64,000 bases of DNA from Capillimicrobium parvum (GCF_021172045.1 NZ_CP087164.1:1054001-1118000); one strand, 5' to 3'; counted from the first letter of the stretch, positions 44,865 through 54,298 are shown. Notes: a model not told the origin generated them from the sequence alone. Translations and numbers: made by a program.

Positions 44865-45482
44865 CCCGACGCACGTCGCTCACACCGATTCAGCGGCTAG
44901 GCGCTTGGCGGACCGGGCTAGGGCAGTCCGTCAGCTCACATCAGGCAGCCGTGGCTTGCACGCGGATGAGACAGCGACGATCGGCACGGCGACCCGCTGC
45001 GATCGAGTTCATGATTGGCAGGGCCTCCGCGCAGATCTGGGGCGTGCTTGAGGACAACCAGAGCGATCTACCGAGATCCGGCATGGGGAGGCCCGGGCGG
45101 AGCATCCACGCGGTCGCCTGACCTAGGTGAGCAGCGGCGTGCTGTCACGTGGCGGTGGCGCGCTGCTCCTCGTCGTCCGGAAACGACAGCCGCTCAGCCA
45201 TCATCCCGGCAGCGCGCGCCGCATTACCATCCAGCGACAGCGAACTGATCTGCACGGGCAGTTCGCCTCCGTCCCGCGCCTCCCGCCGCGTCTCTCGCCC
45301 GGCTGTCGGCGCCTGCGCGGCGTCAGGGCTCGCCGCTCGTAGTCCCCTTTACGGATTACGGCGGTTTGCGGCAGTTTTGTGTCGTGCCGGCCGCACGGCA
45401 TGGAATCATGTGTTTCGTGCTCACGAGGGCGCGGCTGCCCGCCGAGCAGTCCAAGGGAGATAAACGAGAAAGGAGGGCCCGG
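44865..45482. other. 618-bp stretch without a supported gene
   Basis: Both strands have only short frames without good ribosome sites or recognisable motifs. A relatively AT-rich patch at 45343-45425 could hold a promoter for the small gene that follows. Confidence 0.4.
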
Positions 45483-45740
45483 ATGGCCAGTCCCAATGGC
45501 GGTCACCACCGCTCCGCCATTGCCGGGCGCAACGTGACGTTCGCATGGCCGCCGGAGTCCGCGCACGACCGTGTGCGAGGCGACCGGCGGCAGCAGCCGG
45601 TCGTCCGGTGGCACGAGTTACGCTCCGCAATTAGCGCGCGGTACGTGACCGCCGCCTCAAGTTCTACGGACTACGGGACATCCTCGCGGCTAACGCCGTC
45701 CGTATCAATCGGGCGTCGCCGGGGTGGCAGGGCCCCGTGA
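45483..45740 (+). CDS. possible small protein or decayed gene
   Basis: An 85-codon frame from ATG 45483 preceded by a strong AAGGAGG (8 bp spacing), which is the only reason to call it. In another frame the same DNA, just after a stop near 45630 and up to 45766, reads RRLKFYGLRDILAANAVRIN followed by RASPGWQGPV, which looks more protein-like. The locus may therefore be a frameshifted gene. Function unknown. Confidence 0.35.
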   Translation: MASPNGGHHRSAIAGRNVTFAWPPESAHDRVRGDRRQQPVVRWHELRSAISARYVTAASSSTDYGTSSRLTPSVSIGRRRGGRAP

Positions 45741-45799
45741 CGCCCATATTCGAGGCTGGCGGCTGACTGCCTACCCGCGCCACGGAAGGGAGGGCACCG

Positions 45800-46411
45800 A
45801 TGCCCCAGATCTCTATGACGACGTTCCTCGACTACATTGCCGCCACCGGGACGACCCGGCTGCGACGGATCTCGGACGCCAAGAAGCACTACGGTCAGGA
45901 GTACAACCCGGCGACCGACTTTTACGGGCCGCTCCGGAAGCGGATCGTTCAGACCTTCGAGGACGGCTGGGACCCCAACAAGTTCGACGTGCTCCTCGCC
46001 GAGGTCACCGACCCCAAGAAGCACGATCTGTACGGGGCGTGCCGCAACGGGTTGCGCAAGTGGGCCGGCGTGTCGGGCAAGAAGACGATCGTCTGGCAGG
46101 CGCCCAAGAAGGTGATCTGGAAGAGCGGCGACCTGGAGGTCAATGTCAGCCCGGAACTCTGGGTCGCCGTCGACGGCGGGCCGGAGATCATCAAGCTCTA
46201 CTTCAAGTCCGATAAGTTGACCCAGCACAAGGTGAACCTGTCGCTGCGTCTGCTGGAGACCACGGTCGGCGGCAACGGCACCGCCGTCGGCATCCTCGAC
46301 TTGCAGCGCGGCAAGCTGTTCCAGCAGACCACCGAGCCGCCGGACGGGATCGACCTCCTCCTCCAGAGCGAGGCAGCCGGGCTGGCGACGCTCTGGAACT
46401 CGCTCCCGTGA
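45800..46411 (+). CDS. orphan protein of unknown function
   Basis: A 203-residue protein that I do not recognise. GGGAGGG lies about 8 bp before ATG 45800, a strong ribosome site. The N-terminal half is helical (MTTFLDYIAATGTTRLRRIS, YGPLRKRIVQTFEDGWDPNK). The C-terminal half is beta-rich (LEVNVSPELWVAVDGGPEII, LRLLETTVGGNGTAVGILDL). Lysine content is higher than in neighbouring genes, which suggests foreign origin. No membrane segment or signal peptide. Confidence 0.7.
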   Translation: MPQISMTTFLDYIAATGTTRLRRISDAKKHYGQEYNPATDFYGPLRKRIVQTFEDGWDPNKFDVLLAEVTDPKKHDLYGACRNGLRKWAGVSGKKTIVWQAPKKVIWKSGDLEVNVSPELWVAVDGGPEIIKLYFKSDKLTQHKVNLSLRLLETTVGGNGTAVGILDLQRGKLFQQTTEPPDGIDLLLQSEAAGLATLWNSLP

Positions 46412-46519
46412 CGCGGGGCTTCAGAACCCGCGGCAATGTCATCGGTGGAGGGGGTTAGTTCGCAACTTTCTTGCTGGGCGGGCGGCAAACCTGCGCCGCC
46501 CGCCCGGACGCCATCCTCG

Positions 46520-47524
46520 CTAGACCACGACGCGCAGGTCGGGCGGTCCGCTCGTTGTCGGTGCCATCGCGTGTGCGCGCCCACGATCCGACGCCAGCGT
46601 GAGCCCGAATACGGCCCGGTTCAGTTCCTCCACTGGGACCCTGAGTTCGCGAGCGACGTCCCGACGACTCACACCCTCCCCCTTGAGGGTCTGGAAGACC
46701 TTCGGCAGGATCTGCGACGTCTCCCGCTCGATGCCCCGCGGTTCGCCGGCCCGGTAGCCCCGCTGACCGAGCTCGATGTACGTCGAGCGTGCCTGCCAAT
46801 CGCTGAGCAGGCCGAGGCGATGCATGCGGCGCGCCAGGTTCATCGCCGCGACATTCCACCGACGTTTGGCTCTGATGATCTGCTCCACGCCGCCGCCACG
46901 TGGCGCGTCGGCCAGGACGCTGCGCCGCGGCATCAGGAACGCCGAGCCGAACACCTGCGCTTCGTCTTCGGCGCGTCGCCGCCGGGCGCCCGTGCGTGTG
47001 CATGACGAGGTGGCCGAACGCGTGGGCTGCGTCCATCCGACTGCGTTCAGCCGTCTTCATGCTGTTGAGGAAGACGTACGGGATCCCGCGCCGCCAGAAC
47101 GAGAACGCGTCGACCTCAGCGCAGTCCTGCACGAGCGAATACACCCGGACACCGTGCGCCTCGAGCAAGCGGACCATGTTCGGCGCCCGTCGTTCGCCGA
47201 GGCCCCAAAGCGCCCGTAGCCCGTCAGCTGCTTGCTCCGGATCGGTGTCCCGCAGATGCGGCAGGTCGGGCTGTGGGAGGTCGAAACGTGCGCGGATCCA
47301 GTCATCGAGCTGCAGGGCGATCGTTGCGGCGCCGATCGCCTGGTGGCGCTGGCTCGCGGTCATCGCACTCATCGAGCGGAAGCTCACGCTCTCGACCGGA
47401 GGCTCCTCAATGTCCTCACCGACGAAGAACGACATCGGGAACGACAACGCGGCCGCGAGCCGCTCGACGGTCTCGGCGTACGGCTCGCGTTCGCCACGCT
47501 CGTACGAGGTGAGCTGCCCGCAAA
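46520..47524 (-). pseudogene. XRE / ImmA-IrrE metallopeptidase regulator, truncated and frameshifted
   Basis: Remnant of an XRE-ImmA/IrrE protein. One frame encodes the end of the HTH (QLTSYERGEREP), ALSFPMSFFVGEDIEEPP and the peptidase helix AAHAFGHLVMHTHG. The family HExxH here reads HAFGH, so the catalytic Glu is lost. Continuation shifts by one base near 46,955-46,985 to the frame AEDEAQVFGSAFLMPR, IIRAKRRWNVAAMNLARRM and VPVEELNRAVFGL, ending at 46520. The first HTH helices are missing and replaced at about 47,520-47,570 by the end of another gene. It is broken in three ways. Confidence 0.75.
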
Positions 47525-47661
47525 TCAGATTATTTTGGCCATGTAGCCGCACGGACATCTGGCCGGGTTCGCAACTTCGAATCGGATCTGGCCGTGGTGC
47601 TCCCGCGGCCACTCCAAGCGGAGTTCTTGCTCGGCTGCTCGTGCCTCGTCGGGGGCGGTCA
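47525..47661 (-). pseudogene. fragment of the HNE-like gene (second copy)
   Basis: A 45-codon piece whose residues EWPREHHGQIRFEVA match the start of the protein encoded at 36794-37258 (EWPPEHHGQIRFEVA). The similarity ends abruptly at about 47570, after which the frame reads into the XRE pseudogene sequence. The DNA match to 37,130-37,230 is obvious by eye. It marks a recombination junction. Confidence 0.7.
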
Positions 47662-48606
47662 TCTCATCGCGACGCTTCCCGCGGATGACGCGAGCGCACA
47701 CCACGCGGATCGCTTGGTGCTGGGCGGCAGTTCACCGCCGGGCGCGTGAAGGTGGTGCGGGCCGCCCCGCTTCTGCGTCCCACGGGACGACCATGAAGTG
47801 GGGCCCCTTCGACCTCGTACGGCGTCGGCGCGACCGGTGCGGCCGGTTGCGCTGCTTCATGTCGGCGCGGGCTGCGTCGCGACCGGCGTGCAGAGAGACG
47901 GCAGTGTCGGGGTCGTCCGAGGCGACGACCGCCCATTCAGGCCTGGGCGGCTCGGCCCGCGAGCGTGGCCGCCCGGTGGACGACAGGCGACCACCTGCGG
48001 TGCGCTCGTACATGCGGTCCATGTCGTCTTCGAGATGTCCGACCCGTCCCACGCCCGGGATAATCGCTGCGCGCGTCCGTGTTGGCAACCCAACAGACGT
48101 CCAGCGCCGGCCGCTCGGTACCCGTCCAAGCTGCGGCGCTAACCTGCCGGCTGCGCGGCGCTCCGCGCGCTCCGGGAGCATGCCGCTTCCTGCTCCGCGG
48201 TCAGCGGCGGCTTGCTCATCGCCACGAGGCTGGCGCTGACCTCCGCTGAAGTCATGGGTGCGAGCCCCCAGTCGCCCAAAGGGACAGTCAACGGTTGCGC
48301 TTCCGTGGGATGTCACGTACGCGAGGTGCCAGTGGACGGTGTAGCGGCGCGGTCGGTGCGCCGGGCTGCCGCTCCGCGTCCATTTGCGACAGTGCGTGGA
48401 ATGCACAGCGGCGCCGCTGCTGCCTCAACGCGAGAGTGGGCCTCCTCGTCTTAGAGAGCCGTATGAAGCTCGCCAGGGCATCCGGGTACCCCCTCCCAAC
48501 GAACTGATGGGACTGACTCGGTGCAGCGTACACCCGCTACCGGTCGCCCCTTGGCGTTCGAGAAGTGGGGGTGCGACCTTGCATCCATCACCGCCCACAC
48601 GATTGG
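47662..48606. other. 945-bp stretch without a supported gene
   Basis: Only short overlapping frames on both strands, with none showing recognisable motifs or good ribosome sites. Probably decayed element DNA plus the promoter region of the following gene. Confidence 0.4.
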
Positions 48607-49614
48607 ATGCGCCGCGTGCGTTACGACGACGTGCCGTGGGATGACCATGCGGCGCTCAAGGAGCTTGCGGGAAGCCGGGACCTGGATCCGCACCCGAAGT
48701 TCTGCCCATCCGACCGGTTCGAGCTGGTTCGGATTGTGAACGAACGGCTCTTATCGGTCGATCCAACCGAATACGTGGCTGCGATGCGCATTAGCCGAGT
48801 GCACAAGTTCTGGTCGGAGAGAAACCGCGACCCCGCCCTAGCCGCCCACCACACGCACCTACGCCGCGTCTGGCTGTGGGAGGCACTGTGCCGACAGCCT
48901 TCCGACGCACACCGCGCCGCGATCCTTAACGCGTTGGGCGAGTGGCGTCCCAGCGCCGATGCGCAGCACGTGGCTGATGACGCGGTGCGTGTGATCGCGG
49001 TGTGCACCGTGCCGCACGAGCTGGTGAGGCTCGCCCGGTCGCTACGCGAGGGAGACCCGGCACTGCCACACCTTGCGGTGATCGCCGCACACCGAGCAGT
49101 GGCGTACGCCGACATCAGTGCCGCGGGCGACCCGCGCGCCGCCGGCGAACGATCCATGGCCCGCCACTCGCTCGCCGCGTGTCTGCGCAGGACCGACCGC
49201 AGCCGTGACGCCGTCGAGCTCGCACGGGCGACTATCGCCGTGCAGTCCGACGGTCCGGTCGGCTGGACCATCTTGACCGGCGCCACCCGCGACCTGCATG
49301 GTGGCGCGTCGGCGGTCGAGGTCGTCGACGAGGCGGTCGACCGCATGGGCGTCGAGGTGGCGGCGGCCGACCCGTACTTCGCCTCGGCCGCGGCAGCGGC
49401 GTACCGCGCCGCCGGCATGCCCGGCCACGCCGACGCGTGGCAACTCGCTGCCGAGCCCCTGAACGGCCACAGCCAGCCGTCTCGCCAGGAGGCCCTTGAG
49501 CGCGCGGGGCAGTTCGCGGCGGTGCTGCGCCAACGCCGGCAGCACGGGGAGGCAGGCCTCATCGAACATCTCGTCGCCCAGGCGCGACGCGCGATAGCAC
49601 CCGCACCGGGCTGA
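48607..49614 (+). CDS. alpha-helical, TPR-like protein of unknown function
   Basis: A 335-residue protein rich in Ala/Arg helices. The C-terminal two thirds look like tetratricopeptide-type helical pairs (AAGERSMARHSLAACLRRTD, AAAYRAAGMPGHADAWQLAA). The N-terminal 120 residues (RRVRYDDVPWDDHAALKELA, HKFWSERNRDPALAAHHTHL) are unassigned. ATG 48607 is chosen over an in-frame ATG at 48565 because the N-terminal match to soluble sequence begins there. It is the last gene of element 1. A role in signalling or defence is possible but not shown. Confidence 0.65.
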   Translation: MRRVRYDDVPWDDHAALKELAGSRDLDPHPKFCPSDRFELVRIVNERLLSVDPTEYVAAMRISRVHKFWSERNRDPALAAHHTHLRRVWLWEALCRQPSDAHRAAILNALGEWRPSADAQHVADDAVRVIAVCTVPHELVRLARSLREGDPALPHLAVIAAHRAVAYADISAAGDPRAAGERSMARHSLAACLRRTDRSRDAVELARATIAVQSDGPVGWTILTGATRDLHGGASAVEVVDEAVDRMGVEVAAADPYFASAAAAAYRAAGMPGHADAWQLAAEPLNGHSQPSRQEALERAGQFAAVLRQRRQHGEAGLIEHLVAQARRAIAPAPG

Positions 49615-49748
49615 CGGACCTCGGCGCGCCAAGATCGAGAGCCCCAGAGCAGCACTCCGGCGGCCAAGGCGATGCCGCTGATCATCGGCGGCTCGCGAGG
49701 CGGACTCAAGGTCCGACAGGAGTCTGAATGAGGCGCGACTGCCGGGCG

Positions 49749-49768
49749 GGCATCAAGTCGGGCATCAA
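49749..49768. repeat. paired GGCATCAA repeats, right arm of element 1
   Basis: ggcatcaa at 49749 and 49761, ending 84 bp before att copy 2. The matching pair near att copy 3 ends 86 bp before that core. Likely integrase arm sites. Confidence 0.55.
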
Positions 49769-49851
49769 TCCGAGGCGAACTCAGCCGACCGTGACCGCGG
49801 TGGATGCCGTGAGACGGCGAGAACGCACCCTGGTTTCCTCACACGCACGAT

Positions 49852-49898
<47 letters not shown>

Positions 49899-49903
<5 letters not shown>

Positions 49904-49932
49904 CCCTCTCGCCAGGGGGCTTTCGTTCTTTC
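49899..49932 (+). terminator. intrinsic terminator after att copy 2
   Basis: Perfect 9-bp stem aagccccct/agggggctt with loop ctcgcc, then ttcgttcttt. It is carried along with the att duplication. Confidence 0.75.
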
Positions 49933-49955
49933 TGGGGGTCCGCGTCGAGGCGGCG

Positions 49956-49974
49956 GGCATCGATCAGGCATGAA
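49956..49974. repeat. paired GGCAT(C/G)(A/G)A repeats, left arm of element 2
   Basis: ggcatcga at 49956 and ggcatgaa at 49967, 11 bp apart and 53 bp after the att core. This mirrors the pair at 26801/26812. Confidence 0.5.
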
Positions 49975-50037
49975 TTGCTCCGCGACTGAAGAGCGCGGGC
50001 AGCGAAGCGCGTCGACGCGCTTCTCGAGCGCCGGCCT

Positions 50038-51054
50038 TCACGCGCCCGTTTCTTCCTCGTCGTGCGGGCTGGGTTGCTCTGGTTGGAAGTCGACGTCGAC
50101 GGTTTGAAAGCCCTTGTGGCGTTCACTTTCGGCGTAGGCCGTGTAGCTGCGTTTGTCGGCGGATGTGAGCTGGACGTCGTCGGTGAAGGGTGTCAGCAGC
50201 GCCCGCGGCCACAGCCGTCGCTGGGCGACGACGTTGATCTCCGCCGCCACGACGGTGACGAGCGCCAGCACGTAGATCCAGGCGAGCAGTCCGAGCACGA
50301 GCGCGAAGACGCCGTATGACTCCCGCGTGCCCTTGAGGGCGTGGCTGACGAAGTAGGTGCCGGTGAGCTGCACGATCTGCCAGCCGATTCCGGCGACCAC
50401 GGCGCCGAGGCGTAGGTGGCGGGTGGGGATCTCTCGCGCGGTGAGCACCCGAAAGGCGAGCATGAACAAGGCGATGTTGGCGAGCGCGGCGATCAGGATT
50501 GCGCCGACTCGCAACCCGCCGGCCACGCTGGCGCCCAGGGCGCCCGCGCCGGTCGTGAGACCTGACAGCCCGGTCGTGACCAACACCCCGAGGCCGAGCA
50601 CGAGCACCAGCAGCAGGCTGCGCAGGCGGGACTTGATCGGGTTCGGGCGCACGTTGCGCGGCACAGCCCACGCGCGGTTGAGCGCGTTCTGGGTGGCCTG
50701 GGCGGCACCCAGGCAGCCATACAGCGCGCCCACGATTCCGATCACCAGCGCCAGCCCGCTGCCCGAGTTTGCGTGCACGTTCTCGCGCAACTGGCTGGAG
50801 ATGACGGGGAACTGGGCCAGCGCCGAGTCCAACAGCCTGGCCTGCAGATGCGGATCTCCGTGCAGCGCGAAGGCGAGGATCGTGGCCAGCAACAGCAGCA
50901 GCGGAAACAGCGACAGGAACCCGTAGTAGGTGATCAGCGCCGCCAGGTAGCCGCCCTGGTCGTCCGCGAACTTGTACACCACAGCGAGCGGGAAGCCGGC
51001 CCAGCGGTGGCGTCGCTGAAAGGCGTCTAGCGACCTGACAACACGGCCCGACAT
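50038..51054 (-). CDS. YihY/BrkB-family membrane protein
   Basis: A 338-residue integral membrane protein with six predicted helices. Family landmarks are DQGGYLAALITYYGFLSLFP, LNRAWAVPRNVRP, the proline-rich loop region and GVFALVLGLLAWIYVLALVT. The C-terminal 50 residues are hydrophilic. BrkB-like proteins are widespread with poorly defined function. Start 51054. It is the only multi-pass protein of element 2. Confidence 0.93.
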   Translation of the reverse strand: MSGRVVRSLDAFQRRHRWAGFPLAVVYKFADDQGGYLAALITYYGFLSLFPLLLLLATILAFALHGDPHLQARLLDSALAQFPVISSQLRENVHANSGSGLALVIGIVGALYGCLGAAQATQNALNRAWAVPRNVRPNPIKSRLRSLLLVLVLGLGVLVTTGLSGLTTGAGALGASVAGGLRVGAILIAALANIALFMLAFRVLTAREIPTRHLRLGAVVAGIGWQIVQLTGTYFVSHALKGTRESYGVFALVLGLLAWIYVLALVTVVAAEINVVAQRRLWPRALLTPFTDDVQLTSADKRSYTAYAESERHKGFQTVDVDFQPEQPSPHDEEETGA

Positions 51055-51159
51055 GCTGGTCGCGGCCTCGCAGATGCTGCAGGAGCCCCCGCTGCTGCCG
51101 AGGGCGGGCTCGCCGCGCCGAGATGGCTCGCCGGGTGTCGTGCCGTAGGGATGGGCACC

Positions 51160-51534
51160 TCAGCGACGAGCGAGTCGGCGCCCGCTCTCCGTGTTGGGCG
51201 GGGTGTAGTTGAGCTCGTAGTGGTGGTAGAGCACCGACTCGTCTGCCTGGGAGAGCTCGTCGCCGTGCTGCTCGATGTTGGGCGCGTCCTTGACCTGCTC
51301 CTTGGAGACCGCTACCTGCAGGTCATCGGGACCGACGCTGATGCCACCGAGCGGCACGAAGGTCAAGTGGCGCCCGATGAAGCCCTCCTTGACGGTGCCG
51401 AACTGTGGCTCGTCGTTCTCGACGTCGACGTAGACGTCCTGCAGCTTGCCGATCTTCTCGCCATTGCGGTCGACCAGCATCTTGCCGTGCCATTCGGCGA
51501 CGTTCCACTCGGAGTCCCGCTGGTGCTCGCCCAT
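51160..51534 (-). CDS. PRC-barrel domain protein
   Basis: A 124-residue protein with the PRC fold: WHGKMLVDRNGEKIGKLQDV, FVPLGGISVGPDDLQVAVSK. PRC-barrel proteins bind RNA or other partners in rRNA processing or stress responses; here the role is open. The C-terminal tail (NYTPPNTESGRRLARR) is basic. It lies about 105 bp upstream of the BrkB gene on the same strand. Confidence 0.88.
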   Translation of the reverse strand: MGEHQRDSEWNVAEWHGKMLVDRNGEKIGKLQDVYVDVENDEPQFGTVKEGFIGRHLTFVPLGGISVGPDDLQVAVSKEQVKDAPNIEQHGDELSQADESVLYHHYELNYTPPNTESGRRLARR

Positions 51535-52238
51535 CGCCTCAATCCTCCTCTACGACCGGATCCCGGCATCTACCCATGTTACGCGCGCTGCAGCCCAGCC
51601 GGAACCCCCTGCGGCCGGCGCGAGCCCGTCGGCAAGGCGAGCCGCGACCCACGGACGGCATCAAGGCGGGCCCTCCGCGACCACGAACCCGAACGGGGTC
51701 CACTACGCCCCCGAATGGACCCGGGGTGCTGGTGTCGCGACGTTCATCGTCGGCGGCCTCGCGAAGGATGGCAGCGGGGACGTTGGAGCGGCGACACCGG
51801 GCACCTGCGCGCGCTGACGCCGCGCCGACAGCGCATCGGCGCGGCGGCTCAGCGGCTCAGCGGCGCAGCGGCGCAGCGGCGCAGCGGCGAGCATCTCTGG
51901 GCGACCGGCGATCGTGGCTGAACGCGCTGGGTTCGTCCGTGTCGGACTCGGCCACCACGATCACGTTGGCACGTCCGCTCCTTGGTCGCCGCGACCGCCC
52001 AACCGTCGCGCATTCTGCCCGGGATCGGTGCTCGAGATTGCCAGGTTGTCGCGGCGACGCGAGGTGCGGGCGCGCAAAGCACGAAGCAGTGGGCCAGCGT
52101 TGCTTCTCCGACCTCGGGATCGGGGATATCGGACGGGCCGCCTTCCTTGCCCGGTCTGGGCAGGTGACGCGCCCAGCAGAAAAGACGTGCAGGCCCGAGC
52201 GCTTGTGCCGGCGCGGCGTAGAAGAATCCCGGCTGACA
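51535..52238. other. 704-bp stretch without a supported gene
   Basis: Apart from the 8-bp tandem repeat at 51846-51885, I see no convincing gene. One frame (about 51690-51817) reads TNPNGVHYAPEWTRGAGVAT, which looks protein-like but has no proper start context; it may be a gene remnant. Confidence 0.4.
51846..51885 (+). repeat. 8-bp tandem repeat, five units
   Basis: ggctcagc twice, then ggcgcagc three times, followed by ggcgagca. A simple array in non-coding DNA; it may be a slipped-strand expansion. Confidence 0.85.
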
Positions 52239-52454
52239 ATGCCCGTCTACGTCTATCGCCGCCACGACGGCTCGACGTTCGAGATCACGCAGCGGATCAC
52301 CGACGACAGCCTGGTCAGCTGCCCGACGACCGGGCAGAAGGTCGAGCGCGTGCTTCAGCCGTTCGCCCCGCGCTACAAGGGCACCGGGTTCTACTCGACG
52401 GACCACCGGAGACTCAAGCCCAGCGAGCAGCCGAAAGGTGGCGGTGAGAAGTGA
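52239..52454 (+). CDS. FmdB-family protein with lost zinc cysteines
   Basis: A 71-residue protein. It keeps the FmdB frame MPVYVYRRHDGSTFEITQRI, ITDDSLVSCPTTGQKVERVL, but where the family has two CxxC knuckles only one cysteine remains, so it probably binds no zinc. ATG 52239. It lies 39 bp before the regulator gene. Confidence 0.75.
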   Translation: MPVYVYRRHDGSTFEITQRITDDSLVSCPTTGQKVERVLQPFAPRYKGTGFYSTDHRRLKPSEQPKGGGEK

Positions 52455-52493
52455 TGGTGGCCGCGGAGCGGGTGTATCGTCACAGGCGTTGCC

Positions 52494-53513
52494 ATGCCCT
52501 GGCTCGCCGACACCGACGTGGGCGCCGCGTACGGGTTCGCCCGCTCGATCGTGGGGGCCCGCACCGAGGCCGAGCTGCGACGTCGCGCGCTTCCCGCGCT
52601 CGCCGAGCTCGTTCCCGCGGATCTCCTGACCTGGGATCGGGTCGAGCTCGTCACGGGCGCCGTCGATCACGTGGCCATCCCGGACGGTGCGGAGCCCTCC
52701 GGCGCCTTCGAGGCGGTCGTGCCGCACGCCGGCGACCATCCGCTGCTCGCGGCGCACGCGGCCCGCCGGCGCCCGGCCGTGCGGTTGTCGGAGGTCGTCG
52801 AGCCCGGCGCCCTCACGCGCAGCGAGCTCTACGGCGACCTCCTGCACGCCGCGGGCGTGGAGTACGAGATCGCGATCGGCGTGCGCACCGGTCGCGGCGA
52901 GGCGGTCGTTGCGGCGCTCGGCCGCACCGAACGCGAGTTCTCCGAGCGCGACCGCGACGTGCTCGACCTCGCCCGCCCAGGGCTTGAGGGTGCGCTGCGG
53001 GCCACGCAGGCGCACGGGCGCCTCGTCCGCGCGCTCGCTGACGACCCTCCGCCCGGGACCGCGGTGATTCTGCTCGATCGCGAGGGCGAGATCGAGCTCT
53101 CCAGCACCGACGCCGGGCGTTGGTTGACGGAGCACTTCGGTGTGGCGGAACACCCCGGCTGGCTGCCCCGACCTGTCGCCGAGTGGCTGGCACTGCCGCC
53201 GCGCCCGCCGCTGGTGAGCGAGCGCGATGGCCGGCGCCTCACCGTCTGCCTGCTCCCCGGCGATCCGCATGCGCTGCTGCTCGAGGAGACCGTGGCGAGC
53301 TTCCGCCCAGATGCTCTCGACCGGCTCGGTCTGACCGCCCGCGAGACCGAGGTCCTGCGTGCCGCCAGTGTCATCCAGGGCGAGGCCGAGCTCGCGTGGG
53401 AGCTGTTCTTGAGTCTTCACGCGGTCCGCGAGCGGCTCGCGCGCCTGGAAGCCAAGCTCGGGGTGAGCACGGCCGGCGACGCCGTCGCCCGGGCGCTCCG
53501 CGAGAGCCTGTAG
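52494..53513 (+). CDS. GAF-type sensor with LuxR-like C-terminal HTH
   Basis: A 339-residue one-component regulator. The N-terminal part is GAF-like (ARSIVGARTEAELRRRALPA, VVAALGRTEREFSERDRDVL). The C-terminal 60 residues form an HTH of LuxR type (LGLTARETEVLRAAS, then WELFLSLHAVRERLARLEAK), though the recognition helix is unusual. The ligand is unknown. ATG 52494. Confidence 0.8.
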   Translation: MPWLADTDVGAAYGFARSIVGARTEAELRRRALPALAELVPADLLTWDRVELVTGAVDHVAIPDGAEPSGAFEAVVPHAGDHPLLAAHAARRRPAVRLSEVVEPGALTRSELYGDLLHAAGVEYEIAIGVRTGRGEAVVAALGRTEREFSERDRDVLDLARPGLEGALRATQAHGRLVRALADDPPPGTAVILLDREGEIELSSTDAGRWLTEHFGVAEHPGWLPRPVAEWLALPPRPPLVSERDGRRLTVCLLPGDPHALLLEETVASFRPDALDRLGLTARETEVLRAASVIQGEAELAWELFLSLHAVRERLARLEAKLGVSTAGDAVARALRESL

Positions 53514-53604
53514 GGCCGGTCGATGAGTGCGTTCGACACGAGGCATCGTCCCGACCCAAGGAGTGTCCGCTGGGCCCGAGCTCGAGGATCCCGAAGCGAC
53601 GCGC

Positions 53605-53808
53605 ATGGCTGAGACCGGTCCGACCATCACCGCGATGCTGGAGGACGGCCCTCTGAAGGGCAGCAGGATCGAGGCTGAGATCGTCGAGGGACGCCCGCCG
53701 AAGACGATCGATGCGCCTGACGACGACGGAAGCACGTGCCGCTACTGCCTCGCGGACTGGGTCCAGAGCGGTCGATCCGCGGCGTACACGTATCTGTACC
53801 GCGTGTAG
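53605..53808 (+). CDS. small conserved protein with single CxxC
   Basis: A 67-residue protein: AMLEDGPLKGSRIEAEIVEG, PKTIDAPDDDGSTCRYCLAD and a C-terminal AAYTYLYRV. ATG 53605 is preferred to a start at 53527. Similar short proteins occur in actinobacteria without known function. Confidence 0.6.
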   Translation: MAETGPTITAMLEDGPLKGSRIEAEIVEGRPPKTIDAPDDDGSTCRYCLADWVQSGRSAAYTYLYRV

Positions 53809-54142
53809 TCACCAGACGAGCCTCAGCAACCGCTGCACGACGAGCTGAGCCCGGTGCGGCTGTCCATGGCGGATCCCGCTGCATCGCTCATTCCCTCGCG
53901 GCGATCGCCGGAAGCGGCGCAGTCACCTCAGAAGCGAAGGTGCCCTCATTCGTCGTGCGCTCGACATCGTCGGTCTCAGAGCGCGTCGCCGGGAATCAGC
54001 CTCAGGGCTGACCGAAGACTTGACAAGGCAACCCACAGCACCAAGACATCATTCCGCAATCAGGAGGCGCCGCTCGTCATCCGCGAGTCCACCAGCCTCA
54101 GGCTGAACGTCATCTGAAGTCGCTCTGAGCGACCAGCGAGCG

Positions 54143-54161
54143 GGCATCGTATCGGTGTCAA
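54143..54161. repeat. paired GGCATC/GGTGTCAA repeats, right arm of element 2
   Basis: ggcatcgt at 54143 and ggtgtcaa at 54154, 11 bp apart, ending 86 bp before att copy 3. More diverged than the other pairs but at the matching position. Confidence 0.45.
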
Positions 54162-54246
54162 ACTGACCAGAACCCAGCCGACCGCAAGGTCCCGGGATGC
54201 TGGGGGGAACCGCGAGAACGCAGCACGGGCATCCCATCCGCACGAT

Positions 54247-54293
<47 letters not shown>

Positions 54294-54298
<5 letters not shown>

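Noticed and set aside
51690-51817. Protein-like stretch TNPNGVHYAPEWTR as a gene
   Set aside because: No start codon or ribosome site in a sensible position, and the frame overlaps the 5' end of the opposite-strand PRC gene if extended. At most a remnant.
51846-51885. CRISPR-like array
   Set aside because: Contiguous 8-bp units without spacers and no cas genes; a simple tandem repeat. No CRISPR array was seen elsewhere in the window.
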